The position numbers and the translations under genes were made by a program. This document shows, in pieces, positions 1 to 14,278 of a stretch of 64,000 nt of DNA; the stretch's first letter is position 1, and every line of letters starts with the position of its first letter. Below the pieces are notes generated by a model. It was not told the DNA's origin. It was given only the letters and a program-made list of their open reading frames with translations, and made no database searches. The stretch covers positions 4,871,501 through 4,935,500 of the forward strand of contig PQWQ01000001.1 in NCBI GenBank assembly GCA_002943765.1, read 5' to 3'. Source of the stretch: Psoroptes ovis (lineage: Eukaryota > Arthropoda > Arachnida > Sarcoptiformes > Psoroptidae).

Positions 1-317
1 ATCTTTTTTTGATTCATTTTCGGTTGTTGTTGATAATAATTATGATCCATTTGTAATATTGAGCTTTTTGTTGACGAACTTGTCATTAATATTTCATTTT
101 TACATTGTAATAAATGTTTTTGATATTTTAAATATGGTTGCTGTTCATCATCATTGTTATTATCATTGATATTGTTATTATTACAAATAAATAATGAAGA
201 TGATGATGATAATTTTTGAATATTTTCATTGTTTGTTTTGGCTTCAATTGTTGCTGTTTTGATAATTGATTGATTATCAACAATCGATTTCGATTTGTTT
301 CGATCAATTATTAGCAT
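1..317 (-). CDS. 5' coding exon of an unidentified gene (partial, runs off the left edge)
   Basis: A frame on the minus strand is open from an ATG at 317-315 to the window edge, 105 codons with no stop; the 3' part is outside the window. An in-frame TGA lies eight codons upstream of the ATG, supporting it as a start, although an AG just before (a CAAAG motif about 15 bp upstream) could also make this an internal exon. The protein is polar and low in complexity: it opens MLIIDRNKSK, has a run of five Ser, an Asn/Asp-rich stretch and Gln-rich patches, and no membrane segment. Codon use (TCA, ATT, CAA, AAT) matches the known genes here. Family not recognised. Such N-termini are common in regulatory proteins, and the gene-poor DNA upstream would suit a regulated gene; that is inference. 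Confidence 0.5.
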   Translation of the reverse strand, partial: MLIIDRNKSKSIVDNQSIIKTATIEAKTNNENIQKLSSSSSLFICNNNNINDNNNDDEQQPYLKYQKHLLQCKNEILMTSSSTKSSILQMDHNYYQQQPKMNQKK

Positions 318-3300
318 TATTTTTTGTGTTTCTTTGAATCAATTCAAAATAATCAATTTCACACACTTTGAATGATAATCATTACACAAAAAACTTTAAA
401 TAATCAAATCATTTTAATCGATTTTCCGATGAAAAAATATCACAGATTTTTTTTGTGGAATTACACCATGTAAAAATCTTTGAATATTTGTGTTCAAGTG
501 TCGATCAAATCTCACAAAACATTGTCATTGAATCGGTGGTCAATAAAAGAATTTGGAATTGAATTTTGAAAGTCAAAAATATTCACAGGTGGTTTCAGCT
601 TAACGTTTCAAGGCGTATTCGAAATCAAGAATAATTGGATGAATATTCATTTGTTCAAATCAAAATTCAAATGAATTTCATTGCATTCAAAACATGCGAA
701 TCACATTTAGAAAAGCAAATATTTGAAACAATCGTAATCAAAAAGCAAACAACATTTCAACACAAAATCTAAATATCGACTGAAAATGGTTTTTCATTCC
801 TTTGATTTTTTATGTATGTATATGATTGGTGATGTTTGAATTGCAGCAACAGCAACAGCAGCAACAGAAATAAAAAACATTTGAAAAAAAAACGTGAGCT
901 TATTATCGTTGCGCGCCGTAACTATTTTTTCAAATGAAAATTTTTTTTTGCCATTTATTCCAATGAACAAAAATCAAATCAAATCAAATCAATGCTCCTA
1001 GGCAATCAATCTGTGTGTGTGCACACATAGAGATGGTTATTAGATGGTTGTTGTTGTTGATGACGACGACGATGATCAACAAATAATAACAAGCAAACAC
1101 ACAGCAACATTGCTTGAAATGATCGAAGAAGAAGAAATGAAATGAAATAGCTTTGGCTGTGGCTATTCGTGGCTACACTAACCAAAAAGACTTTACAAGA
1201 GTGCAAGAAGACATTCAGAAGAAAATATTTTCGAATTCAAATATTTCTTATGAAGTATTTGAAGAAAGAAAATGGAAACCACTTGTTGCGCGCGCATTTC
1301 AAAAATTGAAAAAATCAAAACTCGAAACTCGAAATGTGAACAAAATTCAATGAAAATCAATCAACGACCTATTGGTTTTGAGAAAAAACTTAAAAATCAG
1401 AAATAAAACAACCAAAGAGAACCTTTTTGCTTTTGGCTAAAGAAAAAAAAGCTGGCGTGTTGAGATTTTGAATTGGAAAATCGCGCAACAAGTTTGACTA
1501 CTCCTCACCTGCATTTTTCAAGCCAGAAAATAGTTTTCTCAAAGGTACTAAGCTTTGAAAAACTAAGGAAAATAAATGAATACCTGCTGCATATTTTTCT
1601 TTGGTTGAAATTTCTACCAGCCAGCAAAAATTTGGTCAAAATTGGTGTAGCAGTGGTGGTGGTGATGGTGCTGCTGCTGATGATTATATGTTTGTTCATT
1701 GGATGCGATAATATCATTGAATACGCTCTTATACGAGGTAAAACAATTTTTTTCCAATTCAAACATTTCTTATGGCTGTGTTTGCTGTGTTATTTTGAAT
1801 GGTTGTTTTTGGATTGTTTCTCACCAAAAAGAGAAACCAAAAAAAAAACTAAATCAAAGTACATTATTTTCAAAGGTTCTTACATTTTTCTCGAAAGGTT
1901 ATGTGCATGTAAAAGTGCACATTTAATGTATAAGCTGAATGCATATACAGCACAAATGTACATACAACATTGTGATTATTATTATAAAAAATCATTTAAA
2001 AAATTGTTTGGCGGGCTATTCTTCTTGTTGTACATTAATTCAAATTTGAAATGATTGAATGTATGAAGTAAAAATGAATATATGTAAGAAAATAAATATT
2101 AAATATAAATGCAAATAAAATGACCGGCCAACAGTCAAAATCGGCCGAAGCTACAGCATTTTAAGACACCAAGAAATGTTTTTTTTCAGAGAAAATGAAT
2201 GAAATGAAATAAATGAACAAGAAAAGACTCGAATATCACATGTTTTCTGTATTGAATCAATGAAAAAAATAAATAAATAAAAAGTCACACAAAAATAAAA
2301 TAAATAAGCAATGAGATATTTACAACAAGGACACAAAAAAAAAAAAAAATACAAGTGACCAGTGACCAAAAAGACCTTGTCGTTTTATTTTCATTTTATT
2401 TGGTTATTTGTTTTCTTGAACATTCGGCGACCCAAGAAATTTCGATATGAACAAGAAAAATTATCCCAGGATCAGTGAAAAATGAGTAGTTTGAACAGTT
2501 AGTTTGTTAGTATTCAAATATACAAAGACAATAACAAATTCAATAAAACACAAGGCTCAACAAGACTATGACCTTTGATTTTGGTGTATTAAAAATAAAG
2601 AACTTGATCTTTTACTTTTTCTTTACTTCGATGGAAATTAATCATAACAATAATCGACTGAATTTGTTTACAAATTATTGAATTTGAATCAAAATGAAAT
2701 TGTAACAACTTGTTGCTTGTGAAATTTGAAATTAAATATTCAAAAGGTTTCAATATCTCGACAATGATTTTGAGAAAAATAACAAACCACAAGACCACAA
2801 TAGGTCGGATGCTTTTGTCTATGGGTTTTGTTTTGTTCAAGGTTTTAACCCAAGAGAAAAATCAAATCAATACGAAAAAAAAACCTTGAAATTGGTTCAT
2901 TTTTTTTGAAATATTTCAAATTTGAATATTCATATTCAAATTGAATACATGTATCGATCGACATCGACCGAACAAACATAAACAAAAAAAAAAAAAAAAA
3001 ATGGAAAGTGTGAATCAATAATCATTCAATAATGATATGAATGCGTGTGATGATAATCATGAAAATGAAATATTTGAAAGTTTTGACACCCACTGGCCTT
3101 CCATTTTCATATTTCTAAATCGGTGTCTGAATGCAGGGGAAAAATGCCTGAGAAAACCTGCAAAAATTACATGTTCAATCAATTTTCAATGCACACAGAA
3201 ACACACACATATTTACATACATGAAACAATGAAAATTCAAAGGTGAAAATTTAGAGCAAATTTTAAAGGTAAATGAAAAATTCACGGCTGCTGAATTATT

Positions 3301-6300
3301 CTCGCTTGGTTTTTTGTTTTACCATCAAACCAACCAGTCAGTCAGTCAGTCAGCCAGCCGAGAACCAAGCAAAATAATTTTTGGTTCGGTTGGTTGATAA
3401 TTTGCATAGAATTCCATTGAAAATCAAAAAAGTGTTTGATCGCCCAAACACCTTATTATTATCTTTGAAATATTAATAATAATATTTTTTCTTTGTTCAA
3501 ATTCAAAGTCAAAAATATTAATTCAAAAATTGATAATAAACACCTGAGCACAAACGAAACATCAATGAAATTCAATGGACAAAATATCAATTGATTCTTT
3601 CATTTTAAAATTCATTTTCAATTGATTTTCGATCAGATTTTCAATTCAAATTTTCTCATAATTATTATGGATGAAATGTGCTTTTTCTTGCGCATAAAGA
3701 TATTTTTGAATTTAAGGCTATACAAATACAAATACCTCCTCTCTGTGTCCATCAAATATATGACTTGTACAAATCAAAACGAATATTTATTCTTATTTGC
3801 GCAAATGACATCTGAAATATTTATTTCAATTCTCATGATTTTGCATGTATCAATGAACACACAGATATATTCAAATGTCCTTCATTGATTAATAACTGAA
3901 CTTTATGAATGCTTTCACAAATACATAATTTCACAAAAAAATTCGATCAATTAATTCAAATATCAATGAGGATCAATTACAGATATATTTGCATAAATAT
4001 TAGAAATTTGATTTGCCTTATTTTTTTTCTTGAAAATATTTTTTGAATCAAAAGCTAATTATTTTTCACGATTATTGTGTTTTCAGGTAATGGTCAATTT
4101 GATATTAGAGCCAAGTGTATTAGATGTCCACGCATCTAAACGCTTGTGATATTTGTAATCATTACATTATTCTAAATACTTGACATTTCAAAGAAAAAAT
4201 AACAAAACAAAATATCATTCAATACAAAAATGCACTTGACACCACTTGAAATTTTAGAGTGAGAATCAAATTCCAAGTCTTATTATAATAACAACAGCAA
4301 TAATTTACAAGCAAATTCTACAAACAAATCCCATTCAAATTTGTCTGCAAATCAATCAAATAAATTGAATAACGGCTGAGTTAATTAATCTATTAATTAG
4401 TATTACATGTGTGTAAAATATCAAAGAATTCTCCCATGTAAAAAAATATATGTTAATTAATTAGTTTATATTTGTTAATGAATGAAATAAATAATTAATG
4501 ATATGATAATTATCACACACACAAAAAAAATTTGGTGCTAAATCATTGAATATTTATGTAAATAGAAATAAATTTTATTCTTATGTCAAAAATTATTCAT
4601 TTAATTATAATCAATCTAGAATTAGAATTAATCTGAGAATTTTGAAATTTAAAAAATCAATCAACATTAGTGATTGTGGTAGTAGTGGTCGATCGATGAT
4701 CCGTTCGATCATTTTTGAAAAAGGTATTTGTCTTTCATCGATGATGATTCAAACAGAGTGTAGATTGTTCATATAAAAGTTCAAACATATAAAAGTTCAA
4801 ACTGAAGGCATTTTCAAAAGGCATTTTTGCCAATTTCTTTTGGACAAGTGAAAAAAAATACGATGACTGAATGATGCATCAATGAAATAAAAGCAAAAGA
4901 AGAAGAAAAAAATACTGGTTAAGTGACATTCCATTATTTGAAGAAATTTTTTTTTAAAGAGAAGAAGATGCTCAACATCTCTTTGTATTTCGAATTCACA
5001 GGAACTAAAAGTCTTTGGCAGAATATTTTTTCGAAATTTCAAAGAAGAATGACCAAAATCGACCAAATGAATGCAATAACTATGACATAATCGAGCAGGG
5101 AAAAGAAATTAAACAAACATCAAAATCCTTAATTACAAATTAATTGATTGATTTCGGATGAATTTTCTGAAATTTTCAAATCAAGAAATTGATCAAGGAA
5201 TTTTTCAATAATTTTGCTTCATAAAAAAGAACAGAAATTGATCAAATTTCTTCTCTGTTCTCTCTCTCTCTCTCTTCGAAAATTCAAACAGCTTCTGTGC
5301 TGCTGAATTCAATTTCTTTTTATTTTCATTTCGATCAAAACAAAGACAAACGAAAAAACCTCGAAGCCAATGAAATGAAGAAATATTAATGATAATAATT
5401 ACATTGTGAGACCGGGCAACCATCATCTATTTCAGATCTTTTCAGCTGACCAGCAAACAGCTACAACAACAACAATAATAGAAAATAGCCATCCATCTCT
5501 CTCTCTCTTAGTTTTCAATTCAATTAATCTATCGAAATTTTTCGTGAAATCTTTAATATAAACACATTGAATGAATTCTGCACGCATTGTGGTCATCATC
5601 ATCATTGATCATTGATTTCGAGAATTGCTTAGATCTTGATTCAATCAGCTTGATCATCTTTCTGTTCTTCGAAAAAATGCTTGAATACTGAGCTATCCAA
5701 AGATATTACAGCTGAATATACCTGAAAAAAATACCTTAAAAATTCCGATTTCAGACAAACTAATCGATAGACAATAATCAAAGATGTATTAGGCACACAC
5801 ACAACAAACAAATACATTTTTCATTCATTTCTCCTACAAATCAAATAGCAGGCAGCAGCAGCAGCAGCAGCAAGCAAATCGAAGAGAAATTCAATAAAAT
5901 TTCAAATTGAATTTTTGATCAACCAAATTGATCGGCTGCTGGTGCAAATAGAAAAAATAGAAAAATTCAGGCAACAAGTAAATGGACTGGCCAAAAAAAA
6001 CAAAAAACAAACGAAAACACATTCCAATCCAATCAATCAAATCATATGCATGCAAAAAAATCATATATGAAATTAGCAAAAATCAAAATGATGAAAATGA
6101 ATAGAAATTGATGAATTTTTGATAAAATCTTGAATTATCTTGAATGCTCAGGTGTTTTTTTTAATATTAAAAAATGATTTGATGCATTATTATTACGTAT
6201 TCAATCGTTAATTATTATCATTGATTTTTTTCGTTGGTCAATAATAATTATTTGAAAAATTTTCAATTTTCACTCATCAAAATAGAAAAATGGACTTTTC

Positions 6301-8968
6301 AAAAATGGACCCACCGAAAAACCATCGAATAAATGTGTCAAAATGACATTTCGATATGATTTTTGATTGGAGGCATTTGTTCCTCATTTCTTCTAATAGA
6401 AACTCGAAAGATATTTCTGAAATTATTCGAATAATTAAATTCTTACATAATTCAAATTCAAATATTTCGTAAACATTTGATTGAATAATGACCTTTTCAT
6501 TTCTGTGGTTTTAGAGGCGCATTTTTTATTGAATAATTTTACCCGGAGAAAATCAAGTTTCATCTCTTGTGCATATTTTTCGAAGATCAGAAAAAAAACT
6601 GAAAAATTGAAAATTTAAAAATAAAATACTCAAATTAAAACGATAATCAACAGGTAAAAATCGTTTGTAAATTCAATGTTTGTTCATTAAGCCAGAAATA
6701 AAGAAAAATGAAAAAAAAACAAGATATTAGTTAATTATGACCAATAATATAGCTTGTTGTCATCAAAAATAATCATCATCATCATCATCATCGAAAACAT
6801 AGAAATTAATTTTTTGACCAGTAATATTTGAAATGTTTCGATGTTTTTAAATATTTTAAATGATGATTTTGAATGATAATAATAATAATAATGTTGATTA
6901 AATGTATAATCAATTATATAATTTCAGTGATATTTTTTGGGCATTTACATTTGATTTAAATATTTCGTTATGAAGTAAATATACATGATTTTAATGGATT
7001 TTAAAATTTTTAATTCGAAGAAAAACAAAAATCCACCAAAACATTGAACAACATATTATCGCTCGAATGGATCAAGATTGTCGCCGAGCATTTATGAAAA
7101 TGACATTGTTGATAATTGATTGATGCTTGTTTTTTGTGTAATGTTTCAAGAAAATCGCCATAGAATTTAAGCTCGATGGCTCGATTTAATTGAATGTTTT
7201 TCACTTTATCAAATTTGAATTTTCAAAACATTTTTGATTGAATTTTTTTTTTTTTTTTTTTTTTTGCTGAAAGAATATGCCAGTAAATATGGCCAATTTC
7301 AATACATTTTTTTTCAAAAATAAATTTTGATATCAATTTTCAATCATACATGAAAATTAATTAATTTTAATTTTGTGAAATATTTACATTCAAAGAAAAG
7401 GAAAAACAAATTCAAATTAATATCTTGGACAATTTTTTTTTAATTAAAAAAAATCATAATTAAAAATAAAATTTAATTGAACAAATCATTTATGAGATAA
7501 AAGAAAACATCTTTCTGGTCATTTTTCTTGGACATCTTGGTGGACACATCATATCACACTATGAAATCATACATATCATTCAAAATCATATGTCATTAAA
7601 ATGATTAGAAATTCACATTTCACATTAAATTTAATCATAAATATCTGATTTTTATTTTTTTCAATTAAATGATTTTCAAAATAAATTTTTTTTCTCCACA
7701 TTAACTCAGAGATTATTAACTCAAGAAGAAGAAATAAACCATGAATTTTGAAGCATTTTAATGCTGAAAAAAAAACATTTGAAAAACATCAAAAATTAAA
7801 TCAAATAGCCAATGGGCAAAATTTCTGGTTTCAGAATTATTTGATATTTTTATCTCGAAAAATTTTTTGATTTAAATAAATTCTCGAATGTTGTTGTTGC
7901 TGTTGTTGTTTGATCCTGGATAAATTTCATTAATTTTTGTCTATTAATTTGAAAAAAACAAAATTCATAAATGACCTTTGAATCTGTTTATTATTATCAA
8001 GTCAAAAGTCAAATTTAATGAATATTATAATTATAATTATAATAATATTAATAAATATGTTTTGATGATAACAATTTTCGACGATGATATTAATGAAGGG
8101 GTCGAAATACATTTTGATTTGAGATATATTTTCAATACATTTTTTCATTAAAATATTCATAGGTCGACAAAATATGTTCATGGCATATTTTCAACACCAA
8201 AAATTTTCATATGTTTTGGTTCTTGAATGCTTTGGTTCAATAATCAGAATAGACATCATCATCATCACCATCATTATTATTATCATCATAATAAATGTTA
8301 ATATGTTGTCAAACATATATTCGGTAATAATGATGATGGTCAACAACAGCAGCAACAGCAACAACCAAAAACATCAATTTATTACTTGTGAATAGTTTGG
8401 AAAAACATGAAATATAAATAAACGACAACATGTAAACATGATGATATGTCCAAATGTATGCATTCATATGTATTGATGATAGCCACCATCATCAATATTT
8501 AATGATTTTGTGTTCATATCATAAGAGATAATGGTGTTTTGTATGTGTTCGGTTGACCTGGCTATCGGATAAAAGGTTTTTTCATTATACACCGAAAATG
8601 TTGATGTTCAATTCGAAATCGAACAATTTTTTTGCAGAAAAAATGACCAATTAACCCTTGAATTACTCGGACAACAACAATAACAGCAGCAACAACAACA
8701 ACAGGACTATTTAATACATTATTATTTGAAAGCTTATCATCATTATTCAATCAATAGGTCTATAATTAAATCAAATATCTTTAAATATCCATTTTTTGAT
8801 GCATTTCGATATTTTTTCATTAGATTTTTGAAATCAGTTTTTGGTCAACCAAACATTAAAGATAAGTGAATAGCCAAAATAAATAAATAAATAAAAAATC
8901 AAAAGAAATGAATTCCAATGAAAATCTTCTTACATTTTGGATTCAATCATTAATGATCATTTTATTCA
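318..8968. other. gene-poor A/T-rich DNA with microsatellites
   Basis: No coding exon can be supported. The DNA is A/T-rich with many ATTCAAA/TTTGAAT words. Simple repeats include CAG/CAA at 841-868, GTG then CTG at 1651-1680, CAGT at 3335-3352, CT at 5259-5275, CAG at 5852-5872 and ATC at 6772-6792. A T-run of about 20 is at 7245-7265. The first few hundred bases probably hold the promoter and leader of the minus-strand exon at 1-317. The block 1,150-1,930 is less A/T-rich and has a long chance frame (see findings). Confidence 0.6.
3305..3400. repeat. CAGT repeat inside an inverted repeat
   Basis: A CAGT tetranucleotide run (3335-3352) is flanked by complementary words: GCTTGGTTTT on the left against AACCAAGC on the right, and CCAACC against GGTTGG. 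The arms can fold into an imperfect hairpin. No gene overlaps it. Confidence 0.5.
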
Positions 8969-8969
8969 T

Positions 8970-9049
8970 TAGGTTGTCCGGAAAGTTTTTGCCGATTTTC
9001 AAACGTTTTTCAATTAGTAAATTAGGCAAAAACTTTCCGGACGAACCAA
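8970..9049. mobile_element. palindromic MITE, mariner/Tc1-like, copy 1
   Basis: A TA (8970-8971) is followed by GGTTGTCCGGAAAGTTTTT and then GCC. The complementary arm ends at 9047, so the element is 76 bp with arms of about 24 bp and a central loop of about 30 bp. The last 17 bp of each arm match perfectly; the outer tips differ by an inserted G, and the right TA has decayed to AA. The TTAGGTTG opening and TA target are typical of mariner-family ends. There is no room for a transposase, so it would be non-autonomous. A diverged copy lies at 15,864-15,941. Confidence 0.75.
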
Positions 9050-9786
9050 TATTTATTTATTTATTATTAGCAATAATAATAATTAATACAGCTGAAATTG
9101 ATATCGAAAAAAAATGGCGGTTTTCAAACATTTATAGGATATCACAAACAATCATCATATTTCGAATTAAATACCTTCATTATTATTATTATTATATCAA
9201 ATTGCTAATACCTTCGCACTGTCAGACAAATCACTGTATACATATCTTGTACATTGATTAACAAATAAGTACAAATTACAGGAATTTTTTTTTTTAATTT
9301 CTTCGAAAAAATTCTCATTGATTTATTAGTAATCATGTAAAATGTAATTTAAAATTTAATTTTTTTTTCTTTTTTTTTTTTTTTGAAATGATATTTTTAA
9401 ATCTATCAACAATTTCAAAGGTTTTAGCCTTTTATTTATTGAATTTTTTTCGTTTTAAAATTTTTGAAATTCAAAAAAAAAATTTCTTCAACAAATTTCA
9501 AGGCATAAAAATCTAAAAGCAAATACAAACACACATCTGGTTGTACCACGGAGAAAATCAACAAATATTTTAAAATAAATAAAAGGATTGATTTGTTTGT
9601 TTGTGGTACAAACAAACAAATTATTTTATTTCATTTCATTACTTTAATAATCAAATGAATAAATATTTGAATTTTTAAATATTTCAAATAATTCAAATTC
9701 GACATTTACCAGCAAAAAATGGAAGAAATTTAAATCAAATAATCAAATAAATTAATGAATAGATGAAAACACATATGTGCAACGCG

Positions 9787-9865
9787 CACACACACATACA
9801 CAAACACACACACACCTGTCCGAATAGGTGTTCTCACCTGTGTAAATTTGCTTACTTGTTAGCCA

Positions 9866-9896
<31 letters not shown>
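9787..9896. repeat. (CA)n facing (GT)n, long inverted microsatellite pair
   Basis: An interrupted CA run at 9787-9815 is followed 54 bp later by a pure GT run of 28 bp (9869-9896). The two tracts are complementary and could pair as a long hairpin. A small inner hairpin (CACCT, 8 bp loop, AGGTG at 9813-9830) sits between them. Length polymorphism is likely. Confidence 0.8.
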
Positions 9897-9900
<4 letters not shown>

Positions 9901-12900
9901 AATATGTCTTCATATGCACAAAAATCTATTTTCTTTTAAGGTAAAATGGTCAGAAAAAATCACACAAACATAAATTGAACACAGGTAGCCACCAGAAATA
10001 TTTGACTGAAGTTACCATTCTGCAGAATTGGTACACACAGTGAAAATGGATGGTCATATATCAAAAAAAAATCTTCATGAAAATTTGGTCCAATGTACGA
10101 CTTTTGACTTTTGAAACTTTGAAAGTCGAATGAAAATCAAATAAATAATAATTATAATTATGAAGAAGAGAAAAAAAAAATCTAAGAATCAACCAAACGA
10201 CGACAAACATCAAATATAGAGGAGCAAGTTTGCTTTGCAGTGAAAAAAAGTTGAAATTCATAAACTAATTAACAATAACAGGTCAATTCGTCAAGGTTTT
10301 ACCTTTGGAGGAATAAGATAAAGGTATGAATTTAAACAACATTATTTCATATATGGAATGAATATAAATTTAATTTACCACATTTGTTTGATTTCAATGC
10401 TTGAGAAGCGCATATACGAATACAACTACAGACACTAATATATGTCTTATTTTGACTTGAAATACCAATTCTATCTAATTTGTATTGGGGTATTCAGTAT
10501 TTAGTTCAACGTAACAACAACAACAACAACAAAAGCAAGCAACACGGACCTTAGAAAAATCGTGATTAATAATTTATTTTTAATTTTAAGAAAAAAAATT
10601 TTTTGAAAAATTATATTCTTTTCATATCTCTCTCTCTATGTATCTGTTTATATTTGAAGATTTGTTATAAAATATCAAAAAGAAATAGATACATTGAATC
10701 TGAATGTATTTGAAAACAGAGAGATTTTTTGAATTCACCTAAACTTAATAATGATAGGAATGGGCTTCAGAGTAAATATAATATGAAATAATGCATCGAG
10801 GATTAATGCGTGTTTTTTCAATTTTTTCAAATAGATTTCAATTGAATTTCAATTCATTTTTGTTTATCTTTGTTTTTTTTTTTTTTGTATGAAATTAAAA
10901 ATTTCTTTAAAATTATTTCGAATGACAATCAATCAATCAAAAATGATTGAAATGAAAGTAAACAAACAAACAACGGATATTTGCATTTGACAATTATAAA
11001 ATGAATGGATAAGGGTGATGAATCAAATATTAAAATGTATGCAAAAATGTAGGCAAAATAAATAAATTTTAATAAATGAAAACAAATAAATAATCCAATG
11101 AACAATGGAACAATAGAATATGTTCCAAAAATTATTTTTTTTAGCTCCTGAATTCAATCAATCAACAATTGATTGATTATATGGCGTTATTTTATCATTC
11201 ATTTTTGAATGTTTGATTGTATCCATTTGATTATATGGCGTTATTGAATGCATCAAATTCTGCTTGACATAGAAATCAGCAAAAACAAACGCAAATGACA
11301 ATTACCGGAATTGGGCATTGTTCATTGTACAATTGATTCCACAATTGAACAATTGTTTTTTGATTATTTGAATAATAAAAACACCAATTAGAACGGAAAT
11401 TGAAGCCCACCAATATTGACATAATTAGATACATAATATTTGATAATTGTATCTGATATAAAAGATATACACAAGTAAAACAAGCATAATCAAATGACAA
11501 TTGTGAATTATGGGTAAAATTGTCTTTGATTTTTTATTGTCAATTGATAATCATCATCATCAGATAATATCATCACGACCATTTTTATGATTGATTTTTC
11601 AAATAAATGCATATTCATCATATATCATCATCATTGAATTATCAAATATTGAATAAATATTAAAATTATCATCATTTTCAATTTGTTTCTTTTTCGATTA
11701 ATATTTACAAATGGAAATTGTAAATATCCATATATCTCAGCAAGCAAATAAATAAATGAACAAATAAACAAACAAAATGGTTAAAATCAACAAATCACAA
11801 AATCTATTTGACGATTTCATCATTAAATTATCATGTGTGACAATTATCGTTATTTATATGAATATCACAAGTGAAAATAAGTCAAAAATCAACAAAAAAA
11901 ACTGTCAAATCAAACCTAAGAAAATTGAAAATTTTTTTATTACCTATTTGATATGTGTTGAGCAAATATTGTAATAATAAAAATCCGTGTGTTCATTTAT
12001 TTATTTATTTATTTATATTGGAATATTAATTCATTTCACAATATTTTTTTCTTATAACTATAATCTTATGGAAGGAATAAAAATGTTTAAAAGGAAATAA
12101 GAAAAATTTTCCAAATATAAATAAACAAATAAATAAATATTTGAGAAAAAATGAAATAAAATATTCGTATTTGAAAAATTTTTTTATTGTAATCAATCAA
12201 TTAGCAAATAAGGAAAAATGTCACAGCAAAATATTATTTATAAAAATGTTTAAATTAAATGGTTTTGAATCATTTATATTAAAAAATATTGAATTACAAG
12301 TTGATCACTATTTTGGAAATTAAATTATGATCAACTTGAATGATAATTATGATGAGAATTGTAATTAGTTATAAAACACAACAAATATTTATGCTTTGAA
12401 ATGAGCTTAACCCTTCACCTTTTCAACAACAACAACCTTTATGATAATTAGAAATTACCTTGATTCAATGAGTGTTGTTCAAGGTATTCAAAAACAAAAT
12501 TTTGATTCGATTTAATTATGATATAAAATATCACACAAAAAAATATCAAATCAGATTGTTTGTTTACAATTTTTTTTTCAAACATTTAATCATAATCATA
12601 TTATCATTATTATTGATATTAATAATCATATTATCATTATTTAGTCTAATATTTAGTCTATCTATTACCATTACAATTTAATAAGACAAACAAAAACTTT
12701 GGATTTTGGATATTCATTCGTATTCATTTATCTATTTATTTTAAATTCATATATTCAACGAATAAATGCAAATAAATATAAATGAACATGTTTTCATATT
12801 TCACATTTAAATGAGAATCACTGTAATATATAAATAAATATAAACACAAATCAAGGTAAATATTTGATGAATAAATAAACGAATAAATGAATGCACTTTG

Positions 12901-14195
12901 AAAAGCGAAAATTTTTTATATTTTCTTCGAAAATGAATAAATAAAAATAAATAGATAAACTTGTACACAGCTTTTCGATATGAACAAAATGGTAAATAAA
13001 AGATAAATAAATACAGACAGAAATTAACGAATTCATACACAGAAATATCGAGAAATTATAATAGAAACCAAGATCAAAATCGAAACATATATCAGAATGT
13101 TTTTTATTTTTGATAATTATCATAATAAATATTATGATTATTATTATTATTAGTTTAATCATAACCGATATCATATCATTATCATTATTATTATCATCAT
13201 CAATGGTTAATCATTAAAGTTTATTGTCATATAAATTTTCATTATTTCTTCAGATAACGAAGCTTTTAAATACATTCAAATCATTGATATCATGCATTGA
13301 AGATGTTTGATTTTCCATAGAAAAAAAAATACTGTCAACAACCTGTTGATATCACAGCCAATGGATTCCAATGTTGTTTTGTATTCACATTTACGTGTGA
13401 ATCACTCTCAATGTATGAGAAATATTATCAAACGAGAAAAGAAGATCAAAAAATTGAAATTTGATTTTTTTTTTTTTTCGGTGAAGATTTTCATGTATTT
13501 CTTTCTTTTGATATTTAACATTTGACTTTTGTGACTTTTTCGAAAAATATGAGGCCTTCATATTCATTACCTTACATTTATTCTTATTCTTATTTATTTA
13601 TTTGTTTATCTATTAATTCGTATGCATACATGCTTAGTATCTTAGCGAATATATAAAAGTAAAAGAAGAGACAACAACAAGTGAGTTAAGACAAAATTAA
13701 AATGAAATGAATATAAAATAAAAATCCTAAATAAAGAGCAAAGGTCAGATTTTTTTTTGAAGGGTCAAGAATTGATGATCGATGATGAGGATGATGGTGA
13801 TGGTTCTTCACATCGCCTAAAGTAGCTTATCTAATTTCTTGAAAATGAAATGAAATGAAATCAAAGAAATAAATATTGAATACACGCATACAATTTGTTC
13901 ATATTTGAATGGTCAAAAATATCAAAAAGTAAAAAGCTTTGAAGCTCAAAGCTGTATGGTCGAGTCCACCATCATCAACCATCACAACTACCACCACCGT
14001 CTAAAGACATCAAACACACACTAACATTTGTGGTAATCATATAATTATCATTCTTCAACTTCTTCTTCTTCTTCAACTTTTCATTGAATCATCAGGTGGT
14101 AACCTTTCGTTGTTGTTGTTTAACCTCTATCTGCTAAACAAAAAAAATCTAATAAGAAACTTGAGGAAAGCTTTTAAAATTCAAATTTTAGAAAA

Positions 14196-14278
14196 CGAAG
14201 CACCATCTTTTAAAAGAAATGTGAATAAATGCGCAAGTTATAAGGCTTATATCTTACAAAAACTTGCGCAGTGCTTCG
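14196..14278. repeat. imperfect two-step hairpin
   Basis: TGCGCAAGTT (14230-14239) is the exact complement of AACTTGCGCA (14261-14270). The bases right after the second arm, GTGCTTCG (14271-14278), are the exact complement of CGAAGCAC (14196-14203). So an inner 10 bp stem and an outer 8 bp stem share one right arm, with a 26 base bulge on the left. It stands out for its G/C content. No RNA family recognised. Confidence 0.5.

Noticed and set aside
1473..2054. 193-codon plus-strand frame with hydrophobic segments
   Set aside because: The first ATG is at about 1,665; the rest depends on a non-ATG start. Codon use is unlike the known genes, the hydrophobic part comes from GTG/CTG repeats, and no family motif is visible.
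8908..9261. 117-codon plus-strand frame
   Set aside because: It runs straight through MITE copy 1 and A/T-rich repeats; openness is due to composition.
12851..13174. 107-codon minus-strand frame with many Ile/Phe
   Set aside because: Translation of simple AAT/ATT-rich sequence; not protein-like.
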